Below, piece after piece: positions 56,373 to 64,000 of a stretch of 64,000 bases of DNA; the stretch's first letter is position 1, and each line of letters opens with the position of its first letter. This stretch comes from Deinobacterium chartae (GTDB lineage Bacteria; Deinococcota; Deinococci; Deinococcales; Deinococcaceae). The stretch spans positions 124,001-188,000 of the forward strand of contig NZ_JACHHG010000001.1 of the NCBI RefSeq assembly GCF_014202645.1. The letters run 5' to 3'. The notes beneath the pieces were generated by a model. The model was not told the origin of the DNA, did not search any database, and worked only from the letters and a program-made list of their open reading frames with translations. Made by a program: the position numbers and the translations under genes.

Positions 56373-56911
56373 GACAGCAGCTCCTCTTTCAGGGCCTGCG
56401 CCTGCTCGGGACTCAGGCGGGTGCGCTCCATGAACTGTCCCATCCAGTAACCGTCGCAGGCCAGGCGGATCGCGTGCGCCCGTCCCGGGGGCAGCCCGTC
56501 GTTTTCGGCGGCCGCAACGTAGGTGGCCTGCAGTTCCAGCGAGCGCTGCAGGTAGTCATCGCCGTGCACCAGCGACGACAGCGCCAGGATCAGGGACGTT
56601 TCGTTGGCGTCCGGCTCGAAGTTGACCCGGATGTAGGCGCGCAGCCACGCCCCGGGCTGCCGCCCGTGCCGGGCGACCTCCTCCTCGAGGGCGGTTTCGA
56701 GCCTGCGGTGAAAGTGGGTGGCCACGCTCAGCGCCAGTTCGGTCAGCAGCGCCTCCCGCGAGGGAAAGTGGTGCAGCAGCCCGCCCTTGCTGACCCCGGC
56801 CGCTTTGGCCACGGCCTCGAGCGAGAGGGCGGAGCCGTGCTCCAGCAGAATCTGAGCGGCGGCGGCCAGCAGGGCCGCACGGGTGTGTTCGGAGTTGCGC
56901 GTTCGAACCAT
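56360..56911 (-). CDS. TetR-family transcriptional regulator
   Basis: A 183-residue repressor. The N-terminal helix-turn-helix (LLAAAAQILLEHGS then SLEAVAKAAGVSKGGLLHHF) is typical; the C-terminal ligand-binding half is all-helical. The ATG is six bases after TAATCT (56918-56923). Just upstream lies a 32-bp perfect palindrome (56919-56950) overlapping that -10 box, almost certainly its own operator. It regulates itself and the MFS gene that overlaps its 3' end. The inducer is unknown. Confidence 0.9.
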   Translation of the reverse strand: MVRTRNSEHTRAALLAAAAQILLEHGSALSLEAVAKAAGVSKGGLLHHFPSREALLTELALSVATHFHRRLETALEEEVARHGRQPGAWLRAYIRVNFEPDANETSLILALSSLVHGDDYLQRSLELQATYVAAAENDGLPPGRAHAIRLACDGYWMGQFMERTRLSPEQAQALKEELLSWTR

Positions 56912-56918
56912 GCCTCGA

Positions 56919-56950
56919 GATTAGCATACCGTCCGGACGGTATGCTAATC
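56919..56950. promoter_or_regulatory. palindromic operator of the tetR-MFS operon
   Basis: Sixteen-base arms without spacer, with core ATACCGTCCGGACGGTAT. It covers the promoter of the tetR gene, including the TAATCT -10. Confidence 0.8.
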
Positions 56951-56980
56951 GGGTTATCCCGGACCGTTCCGGACCAAGGT

Positions 56981-57024
56981 CGCAAAACGGAGCCCCCTAC
57001 ACCGGTAGGGGGCTCCGTTTTGCG
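56981..57024 (-). terminator. trpA terminator
   Basis: Perfect 20-bp stem (CGCAAAACGGAGCCCCCTAC and complement) with a four-base loop, nine bases beyond the trpA stop. Confidence 0.75.
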
Positions 57025-57032
57025 GCCTGCGC

Positions 57033-57823
57033 TCAGCGCCGAACCGTTCCCTCACGAATCTCGGCCAACAGCGGGTCAAGCGCGTGGCCTGCCTCGAGGG
57101 CGTTGATGAACACGCTGCCGACCACCACCCCATCGGCCACCGCCGCCACCCGGGCCGCACTCTCACGGTCCGAGACGCCAAAACCCACCGCAACGGGGCG
57201 GTCGGTGTGCTGTCGTGCCAGGGCCACCAGATCGGGCACCTCGTGCAGGGCATTGCCGCTGCGCGCTCCGGTTACGCCGACCACGCTGACCGCATACAGA
57301 AAGCCGGTGCAGGCCTCGGCCACACGCTTGACCCGCGCCGGCGTGGAGGTGGGCGCGATCAGGAAGGTCAGCGCCACTCCCGCGCGGGCCGCACTCGCGC
57401 GCAGGGTGTCGGCCTCGTCGGGCGGCAGGTCCGGCAGGATCAGGCCGTCGATGCCCGCCTCGCGCGCGGCCCGCACGAAGCGGTCCTCGCCCCAGGCCAG
57501 AATCGGGTTGTAGTAGGTCATCAGCAGCAGCGGCTTGGCGCTGCGCGCACGCAGCTCGGCCGCCATGGCGAAGGTGCCTGCCACGGTGGTTCCCTGGCGC
57601 AGCGCCTGCTCGGAGGCGCGCTGGATGGTGGGGCCGTCGCCCAGCGGGTCCGAGTACGGCAGGCCGATCTCGAGCAGGTCAGCGTACTCGAGCAGGCGGG
57701 TAGCCTCCTCGAGGAAGCGCTCGCGGGTGGGGTAACCGGCGGGCAGGTAGGCGATGAACGCGGCGCGCCCCTCGCCCGCAGCGGCGGCGAAAGCATCGGA
57801 AATGCGGCTCTGCTCGGTCACGC

Positions 57824-57827
<4 letters not shown>
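57033..57827 (-). CDS. trpA: tryptophan synthase alpha chain
   Basis: TrpA splits indole-3-glycerol phosphate to indole and glyceraldehyde 3-phosphate, passing indole to TrpB. The 264-residue TIM barrel has the catalytic Glu53 in [14 protein letters not shown] (with Asp64), the phosphate site [10 protein letters not shown] and GFGVSD, and VVVGSVFI. Its ATG overlaps the trpB stop codon (ATGA at 57824-57827). Strong hairpin terminator after it. Other trp genes are not in the window. Confidence 0.96.
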
Positions 57828-59059
<1,232 letters not shown>

Positions 59060-59065
59060 GCCCCG

Positions 59066-59071
59066 AGTGTA
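59066..59071 (-). promoter_or_regulatory. -10 box of trpBA
   Basis: TACACT on the minus strand, six bases before the ATG. Confidence 0.45.
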
Positions 59072-59083
59072 CCTCCCCCGGAG

Positions 59084-59944
59084 TTACAACTTAGACCGAT
59101 TGTCTAGGTTCGCGCGCCACAGCGGAATCAGCTCGTCGGCCCGCACCTCGGGCGGCACGGCCCAACCCAGGCTGCCCGCCAGCTCGGAGAGCAGCCGGGG
59201 GGCCGGGTAGCCCGAGGTGCGCAGCTCGGCCACGGCCGGAGCCCCTCCGCGCTTGGCCAGCCGCTGTCCTTGGTAATCGGTCATCAGCGGCACGTGCAAG
59301 TAGCGCGGTGTGGGGTAGCCCAGCGCGCGCTGCAGGGCGATCTGACGCGGAGTGCTCTGCAGCAGGTCACATCCGCGCAGCACCTCGGTCACACCGAAGC
59401 GCGCGTCGTCCACCACCACCGCCAGATGATAGGCGAACACCCCGTCCGCGCGGCACAACGGAAAGTCTCCTACCTCGAGGGTCAGGTCCTGGCAGTGTTC
59501 GCCCTCGAGCGCGTCGTGGAAACACACGACACCGGGCGGCGTGCGCCAGCGCACGGCGGCGGGCTGTTCGGGCGGCGGCGGACGGTGACGGCAGGTACCC
59601 GGGTACACCGCCTCGCGCCCGTGCGGGGCCGAGGCCGCCTCGAGCACCTGCCGGCGCGAGCAGTTGCAGCGGTAGGTCTCCAGGCGCTCGAGGGCCTGCG
59701 CGTACGGGGCCAGATCATCGCTCTGGCGCGAGAAGCCGTCCCAGGTCAGGCCCAGCCACTCGAGGTCGCGCAGGATGTCCTCCTCGGCACCGGGACGCAC
59801 GCGGGTGGTGTCGAGGTCCTCGATGCGCAGCAGGTGCCGCGCCCCCAGGGCGCGCGAGTGCAGCCAGGCGAGCAGGGCGGTTCGGGCGTTGCCGAGGTGC
59901 ATGCGCCCGGTCGGGCTGGGCGCGAAGCGGCCGGTAGGCATCAT
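59084..59944 (-). CDS. gluQ: glutamyl-Q tRNA(Asp) synthetase
   Basis: GluQ (YadB) attaches glutamate to queuosine in tRNA-Asp. The 286-residue protein resembles the catalytic half of GluRS without the anticodon-binding domain: GRFAPSPTGRMHLGNA (HIGH motif MHLGN), RIEDLDTTR, a zinc site with cysteines in RCNCSRRQ and YPGTCRH, and the KMSKS-like RLAKRGG. The ATG at 59944 is six bases after TACACT (59951-59956). The neighbour trpB is probably unrelated in function. Confidence 0.93.
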   Translation of the reverse strand: MMPTGRFAPSPTGRMHLGNARTALLAWLHSRALGARHLLRIEDLDTTRVRPGAEEDILRDLEWLGLTWDGFSRQSDDLAPYAQALERLETYRCNCSRRQVLEAASAPHGREAVYPGTCRHRPPPPEQPAAVRWRTPPGVVCFHDALEGEHCQDLTLEVGDFPLCRADGVFAYHLAVVVDDARFGVTEVLRGCDLLQSTPRQIALQRALGYPTPRYLHVPLMTDYQGQRLAKRGGAPAVAELRTSGYPAPRLLSELAGSLGWAVPPEVRADELIPLWRANLDNRSKL

Positions 59945-59950
59945 GCGCGG

Positions 59951-59956
59951 AGTGTA
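59951..59956 (-). promoter_or_regulatory. -10 box of gluQ
   Basis: TACACT on the minus strand, six bases before the ATG. Confidence 0.45.
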
Positions 59957-59960
59957 CACC

Positions 59961-59988
59961 GGCAAGCGGGCCGGGCGGCCCGCTTGCC
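59961..59988. other. hairpin in the divergent spacer upstream of gluQ
   Basis: Twelve-base stem GGCAAGCGGGCC and complement with a four-base loop, placed where the gluQ -35 region would be. It may be a regulator site or a remnant terminator. Confidence 0.4.
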
Positions 59989-60059
59989 TTCCGGCCCCCG
60001 GCGCGGTGTAAGGTGGGTTCTGTTTGGTGCGCGCGAGCCTCGCCAAGATGGAGACGATC

Positions 60060-60725
60060 ATGATCCAAGCTGTTTTATTCGACCGTGACGATACCCTGAG
60101 CCTCACCGACCAGGACGTGTACCGCCAGGCCGCCGAGTGGCTGGTGCAGCGCCACCCGAACCTCGACATCAAGACGGCGCTCAAGGCCATGCAGGTGCAG
60201 TGGGCCTCCACCGAGGGCCGCTGGCAGCTGCTGCGCACCCTCGAGGACGAAGCGGCCTTCTGGGACGAGTACTACGTCGAGCTGGCCGAGCGCCTGGGCC
60301 TCGAGCCGCACCACGGCGCCGCCGTGATCGAGGCCTGGCCGTACCACCGCTTCCTGGTGCCCGTGCCCGGTGCGCGCGAGGTGCTGACCGAACTGCGCGC
60401 GCGCGGCTACAAGGTGGGGGTGCTGTCCAACACGCTGCCCAACGTCGCCGTGACCCTCGAGGCGGTGGGGCTGGGCGACCTGGTGGACGTGGCCATCTCG
60501 AGCTGCACGCTGGGCGTGCACAAGCCGGACCCGCAGGCCTTCTTGCTGGCCGCCGGGCAGCTGGGCGTGACCCCCGAGGAAGTGCTGTTCGTGGACGACA
60601 AGCTGGAAAACGTCGAGGCGGCCCGCAGCGTGGGCATGCAGGCGATCTTGATCGATCACCACGGCGTGGGCCACCCCGAGGCGGCCCGCAGCCTGCACGA
60701 GGTGCTGGCGGCCCTGCCCGCCTGA
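60060..60725 (+). CDS. HAD-superfamily hydrolase
   Basis: A 221-residue haloacid-dehalogenase-type phosphatase, subfamily I. Motif I is LFDRDDTLSL, motif II LSNTLP, motif III lysine in GVHKPDPQAF, motif IV FVDDKLENVEAA; a helical cap lies between residues about 15 and 90. The ATG at 60060 follows GGAG at 6 bases; an earlier in-frame start has no support. Substrate unknown (phosphoglycolate- or nucleotidase-like). It is followed by its own terminator-like hairpin before the muropeptide genes. Confidence 0.85.
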   Translation: MIQAVLFDRDDTLSLTDQDVYRQAAEWLVQRHPNLDIKTALKAMQVQWASTEGRWQLLRTLEDEAAFWDEYYVELAERLGLEPHHGAAVIEAWPYHRFLVPVPGAREVLTELRARGYKVGVLSNTLPNVAVTLEAVGLGDLVDVAISSCTLGVHKPDPQAFLLAAGQLGVTPEEVLFVDDKLENVEAARSVGMQAILIDHHGVGHPEAARSLHEVLAALPA

Positions 60726-60737
60726 CCTTGCCGCCTG

Positions 60738-60771
60738 TCCGGAGGCCGTCTTGCGTCAGGCGGCCTCCGGA
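60738..60771 (+). terminator. terminator of the HAD gene
   Basis: Eleven-base stem TCCGGAGGCCG and complement with a 12-base loop. It contains the TTGCGT that could be the -35 of the next promoter. Confidence 0.5.
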
Positions 60772-60775
60772 CGCG

Positions 60776-60781
60776 TATAAT
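60776..60781 (+). promoter_or_regulatory. -10 box of the dipeptidase operon
   Basis: Perfect TATAAT six bases before the ATG; TTGCGT at 60751-60756 is 19 bases upstream. Confidence 0.6.
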
Positions 60782-60787
60782 CCGCGC

Positions 60788-61774
60788 ATGCTGGTGGACG
60801 CACACCTCGACCTGGCGTGGAACGCGCGCCGGGGCCTTGACCCTACCCTTTCCCTGTCCGAGCTGCGCGCGCGCGCGAGCGGCGACATTCCCACCGTCAC
60901 CTTCGAGGAACTGCGCAAGGCCGACGTCGGCGTGGTGTTCGCCACGCTGTTCGCCGAGCCGTCGGTAGACGGCGGCCCCGGCTACACCACGCCCCTCGAG
61001 GCCCGCCGCGAGGCCCTCGCCCAGCTCGAGGTGTACCAGCGCTGGCAGGACCAGGGGTACATCCGCCTGCTGGGACGCGCCGAAGACCTGACCGAACTCG
61101 AGGCGCTCCGCGCCCGCGAGGAGTTCCCGCCGCTGGGCGTGGTGCTGCTGATGGAAGGCGCAGACCCGCTGCGCGACCCGGACGACCTCGAGTTCTGGGT
61201 ACGGCAGGGGCTGCGGTTGCTGGGCCCGGCCTGGGGCCGCACCCGCTACTCGGGCGGCACCGGTGCGCCGGGCCCGCTCACCGACCGCGGCGTGGACCTG
61301 TTGATCGGCATGCGCGAGCTGAACGTCACGCTCGACGTGTCGCACCTGGCCGAGGAGGCCTTCTGGCAGGCCACCGAACTGCAAGGCAAGCTGCTGGCCA
61401 GCCACGCCAACGCCCGCGCCCTGGCCGAGGGAGACCGCCAGCTTTCGGACGCGATGCTCGGCCGCGTCCGAGACTGCGGCGGCGTGGTGGGCGTGGTGCT
61501 GTACAACCGCTTCTTGCAGGGCGGCTGGGAGCGCGGGATGCCGCGCCTGAGCCTTTCGGCGGTCGAGCGTCAGCTCTCGCACCTCGCCGCACAGCTGGGC
61601 TGGGAGCGGGTGGCGCTGGGCTCGGACCTCGACGGCGGCTTCGGGCGCGACCAGGCCCCGCAGGGCATCGAGAGCGTCGCGGACCTGCCGCGCCTGGGCG
61701 AACTGGTACCGCAAGAGCATGCCACGGGGCTGCTCGGAGAGAACTGGATACGATGGCTGAAAGCGAATCTGTGA
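60788..61774 (+). CDS. M19 family (membrane/renal-type) dipeptidase
   Basis: A 328-residue zinc dipeptidase of the renal dipeptidase family. The zinc ligands start at DAHLDLAW (His, Asp), with the bridging glutamate in LLMEGADPL, histidines in LDVSHLAEEAF and LASHANARAL, and an aspartate in LGSDLDGGFG. Such enzymes can cut dipeptides containing D-residues. TATAAT lies six bases before the ATG (leaderless). The next gene starts 22 bases before its stop, so the two are coupled. In this set it could cut the L-Ala-L-Glu produced by the epimerase two genes on. Confidence 0.9.
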   Translation: MLVDAHLDLAWNARRGLDPTLSLSELRARASGDIPTVTFEELRKADVGVVFATLFAEPSVDGGPGYTTPLEARREALAQLEVYQRWQDQGYIRLLGRAEDLTELEALRAREEFPPLGVVLLMEGADPLRDPDDLEFWVRQGLRLLGPAWGRTRYSGGTGAPGPLTDRGVDLLIGMRELNVTLDVSHLAEEAFWQATELQGKLLASHANARALAEGDRQLSDAMLGRVRDCGGVVGVVLYNRFLQGGWERGMPRLSLSAVERQLSHLAAQLGWERVALGSDLDGGFGRDQAPQGIESVADLPRLGELVPQEHATGLLGENWIRWLKANL

Positions 61775-62616
61775 AACTGGACCGCCGCACCCACGCCTTT
61801 GACGAGGGCCGCCGCCGCGCCGAGCCGGCCCTGCGGGGCCAGCTCGAGGGCGAGTGGAGCTGGCTGGAAACCCCCCGGCGCGGCGTGGCCGCACGCGGCC
61901 GCGTCAGCCTGCGCGCCCGCCCGCAGAGCGAGGCTCCGCAGGTCACCGAAGCCCTGCTGGGCGAAGCGGTGGAAATCCTCGAGGACCTGGGCGAGTGGGT
62001 GTGGGTACGCACCCTGCACGACCGCTACCTGGGCTACGCGCGCCGCGCCGAGGTGCTGCTGGGCGGCTTCGAGAACGCGGTGAGCGTCAAGGCCCTGCGC
62101 GGTCACGTATACGACGCGCCGCGCGTGCAAGGCGGCATCATCGCCGAGATCGCGCGGGGAGCTTGCCTGCGGGTGCTGCGCGAGGAAGGCGAATGGCGCG
62201 AGGTCGCGCTGCCCGACGGACGGCGCGGCTTCGTGTCGGCAGCGGTGTTCGACGAAGTGGCCACGGACCCGCTCGAGTTCGGACAACTGTTGCTAGGCAC
62301 CCCCTACGTGTGGGGCGGCCGCAGCGCCTGGGGCATCGACTGCTCGGGCCTGAGCCAGCGGGTGTACGCCTTCTGGGGCCGCAGCATTCCGCGCGACGCC
62401 GATCAGCAGCAGGCCTTCCTCGAGCCGGTGAACACACCCCAGCCGGGCGACCTGGCCTTCTTTCCCGGGCACGTGGCCGTCTGCCTGGGCGAGGGCCGCA
62501 TCCTGCACGCCACCTCCACCTACATGCGGGTCGCGATCAACACCCTGGGCGAAGGCGAGTACGGCCAACGCCTCGAGGCCGCCCTGACCGGCTACGGCCG
62601 CTGGAGGGACGCATGA
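61753..62616 (+). CDS. NlpC/P60 endopeptidase with SH3-like domains
   Basis: A 287-residue cysteine peptidase: two SH3b-like domains (about 50-100 and 108-165: RVSLRARPQSEAPQVTEALLG and VYDAPRVQGGIIAEIA) then an NlpC/P60 domain with Cys in GIDCSGLSQRVY, His in FPGHVAVCLG and the third polar residue His in ILHATSTY. No signal peptide, so it is probably cytoplasmic, like YkfC. Such enzymes cut between D-Glu and the diamino acid of muropeptides. It overlaps the dipeptidase by 22 bases and the epimerase by four (ATGA). Confidence 0.9.
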   Translation: MAESESVKLDRRTHAFDEGRRRAEPALRGQLEGEWSWLETPRRGVAARGRVSLRARPQSEAPQVTEALLGEAVEILEDLGEWVWVRTLHDRYLGYARRAEVLLGGFENAVSVKALRGHVYDAPRVQGGIIAEIARGACLRVLREEGEWREVALPDGRRGFVSAAVFDEVATDPLEFGQLLLGTPYVWGGRSAWGIDCSGLSQRVYAFWGRSIPRDADQQQAFLEPVNTPQPGDLAFFPGHVAVCLGEGRILHATSTYMRVAINTLGEGEYGQRLEAALTGYGRWRDA

Positions 62617-63635
62617 CCGTCTCGTGGAACACCCGGGTGCTGCACACCAAAAGTCCTTTTGGCATCGCGCGCTGGACCCACTCCGAGTACCCGCGCACCT
62701 TCGTGCACTTCGAGCACGGCGGCGTGACCGGACGCGGCGAGGCGGCCCCCAACGCCTTTTACGGCGAGAACCGCGCCACGGTCGAAGCGGCGCTGCCCCC
62801 GCTCAGCGCCCACCTGCACGACCCCTGGGACTGGGAGGCGCTCGAGGCAGCCTTGAGCCGCACCTTCCCGCACGGCCACCCCTCGGTGAAGTGCGCGCTC
62901 GAGATGGCGGCCCTCGAGGCCTGCGCGCTCGAGGCGGGCCTGCCGGTGTGGAAACTGCTGGGTCTCTCGAGCAAGGCGGTGCCCGAGAGCAGCTACACGA
63001 TCTCGATCGCCGAGCTGCCCGAGATGGAGCGGCAGGCCCGCGAGGCGACGGCGCAGGGTTACCGCATCCTCAAGGTCAAGCTCGGCACCGATCGCGACGT
63101 GCCGATCCTCGAGACGCTGCGCGCCGCGGCCCCGCAGGCCACCTTGCGGGTCGACGCCAACGCCGCCTGGACCCGCAGCCAGGCCAAGCGCATGCTGGCA
63201 GTCCTCGAGGCCTGCGGCGTGGAACTGCTCGAGCAGCCGCTGCCCGCCGCGGACCTCGAGGGCCACGCGGAACTGCGCCGGGTGAGCCCGCTGCCGCTGG
63301 TCGCCGACGAGTCGTTGCACGACCGCTCGACCGTGCCCGCCCTCGCCCGCGCCTTCGACGCGGTGAACCTCAAGATCGCCAAGCTCGGCGGGCCGCTGCA
63401 GGCCCTGCACACCGCCCGCACCGCGCGGGCACTGGGCATGAACGTGATGATCGGCTGCATGATCGAGTCGTCGCTGGGTATTTCTGCCTCGGTGCACCTG
63501 GCCGGACTGGCCGACTGGGTGGACCTCGATGGGGCACTGCTGCTGGCCGACGACCCGTACGAGGGCCTCGAGTGGCAGGGCGGGCAGGTCACGCGCCCCA
63601 CGCAGGCCGGATGGGGCGTGCGGGAGCGCGCGTGA
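62613..63635 (+). CDS. L-Ala-D/L-Glu (dipeptide) epimerase
   Basis: A 340-residue enolase-superfamily epimerase of the muconate-lactonising subgroup. The catalytic lysines are in ILKVKLG and NLKIAKLGG; the metal ligands are in RVDANAAW (Asp), LLEQPLP (Glu) and VADESLHD (Asp). The late DLDGALLLADDP with D-x-D is the hallmark of L-Ala-D/L-Glu epimerases. This interconverts L-Ala-D-Glu from the wall with L-Ala-L-Glu. ATG overlaps the previous stop, and its own stop overlaps the next GTG (GTGA). Confidence 0.93.
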   Translation: MTVSWNTRVLHTKSPFGIARWTHSEYPRTFVHFEHGGVTGRGEAAPNAFYGENRATVEAALPPLSAHLHDPWDWEALEAALSRTFPHGHPSVKCALEMAALEACALEAGLPVWKLLGLSSKAVPESSYTISIAELPEMERQAREATAQGYRILKVKLGTDRDVPILETLRAAAPQATLRVDANAAWTRSQAKRMLAVLEACGVELLEQPLPAADLEGHAELRRVSPLPLVADESLHDRSTVPALARAFDAVNLKIAKLGGPLQALHTARTARALGMNVMIGCMIESSLGISASVHLAGLADWVDLDGALLLADDPYEGLEWQGGQVTRPTQAGWGVRERA

Positions 63636-64000
63636 TCGTGCAGCGCACGCCGCAGTTCGCGGTGTTCCAGAGTGCGCTGTACCAGACCAACTCGCTGGTG
63701 GTGCACCACGCGGGCGCGGTGGTGGTCTTCGATCCGGGTACGCTGCCGCACGAGGTCGAAGAGATCCGCGCCTACACCGAGGCGGTGCGCGACGGGCGGC
63801 CGCTGCACCTGGTCTATACTCACGGCGACTGGGACCACGTGATCGGCGACGCGGCCTTTCCTGCAGCACGCCGCGTCGCGAGCGTGGCCTTCGGGCAGCG
63901 CGACACCGACGCAGTACTCGGAGAACTACAGGATTTCGACGCGACTTACTACCTGCGCCGGCCCTACCCGCTGCGCTACCCGCAGGCAGACCTTGAGGTC
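63632..64000 (+). CDS. metallo-beta-lactamase-fold protein, N-terminal part (cut by window edge)
   Basis: Starts GTG at 63632 inside the stop region of the epimerase gene (GTGA) and runs off the window (123 codons visible). The sequence MIVQRTPQFAVFQSAL, then TNSLVVHHAGAVVVFDPG and YTHGDWDHVIGD, carries the zinc motif T-H-x-D-x-D-H of the metallo-beta-lactamase superfamily. The tight junction places it in the muropeptide-salvage operon. Which substrate it acts on is not visible. Confidence 0.75.
   Translation, partial: MIVQRTPQFAVFQSALYQTNSLVVHHAGAVVVFDPGTLPHEVEEIRAYTEAVRDGRPLHLVYTHGDWDHVIGDAAFPAARRVASVAFGQRDTDAVLGELQDFDATYYLRRPYPLRYPQADLEV

Overview
This window is a GC-rich, gene-dense stretch of bacterial chromosome. 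I place it in the Deinococcaceae (Deinococcus or a close relative; the genus cannot be fixed from here). The reasons are: a clear ddrA gene (the DNA-damage protein known from Deinococcus) with a degenerate radiation/desiccation-response-type motif over its -10 box; about eighteen genes whose start codon lies only 6-10 bases after a TANNNT -10 hexamer, the leaderless layout described in Deinococcus; and an archaeal/fungal-type aspartate-semialdehyde dehydrogenase. There are no rRNA, tRNA, CRISPR or insertion-sequence genes that I can see.

Layout. 1-714: the 5' end of ileS behind an isoleucine T-box leader, divergent from a transaldolase-like gene overlapping rho. 2.8-6.3 kb: LysM/M23 cell-wall peptidase, single-domain response regulator, pdxS-pdxT. 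6.4-11.1 kb: GH42 beta-galactosidase, then asd-lysC. 11.2-13.9 kb: a membrane-anchored alpha/beta-hydrolase-like protein, an AI-2E/PerM family membrane protein and a small membrane protein. 14.1-17.2 kb: gap-pgk-tpiA glycolytic cluster. 17.5-20.2 kb: P-type cation ATPase. 20.2-27.6 kb (minus strand): asnS, a HAD phosphatase, phzF-like gene with a coupled unknown, hisS-aspS and a small lipoprotein. 27.7-31.7 kb: lipid-kinase family gene, a perfectly symmetric dif-like site, a 58-residue membrane protein and a Xer recombinase, ddrA, and a LysE-family exporter. 31.8-37.5 kb (minus strand): smpB, N-acetylmuramoyl-L-alanine amidase, GerMN protein, smc. 37.6-43.5 kb: SDR, two sugar-type ABC permeases with unusual extra domains, an AT-rich island with a 49-residue exported peptide, a secreted protein and a sugar-binding protein. 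43.5-50 kb: lnt, metallophosphoesterase, DUF4397 protein, class V aminotransferase, S41-like protease, ackA. 50-54.2 kb: miaA, hsp20, Xaa-Pro aminopeptidase, RlpA-like protein, YbjN-like protein, membrane protein. 54.2-60 kb (minus strand): metallo-beta-lactamase protein, tetR-MFS pair with a 32-bp palindromic operator, gluQ, trpB-trpA. 60-64 kb: HAD phosphatase, then a tightly overlapping dipeptidase / NlpC-P60 / dipeptide epimerase / MBL set that reads as a muropeptide-salvage operon.

Most notable signals: (1) a 28-bp symmetric 11-6-11 site just upstream of a lone tyrosine recombinase, a candidate chromosome-dimer-resolution (dif) site; (2) a 39-bp AT-rich element present four times (two copies identical), one copy forming the last codons of miaA; (3) pervasive leaderless promoters; (4) very long perfect hairpins at gene ends without U-tracts; (5) a small exported peptide in an AT-rich island; (6) domain insertions in the ABC permeases. 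Coordinates for starts were chosen from Shine-Dalgarno sequences or from -10 boxes at leaderless spacing.
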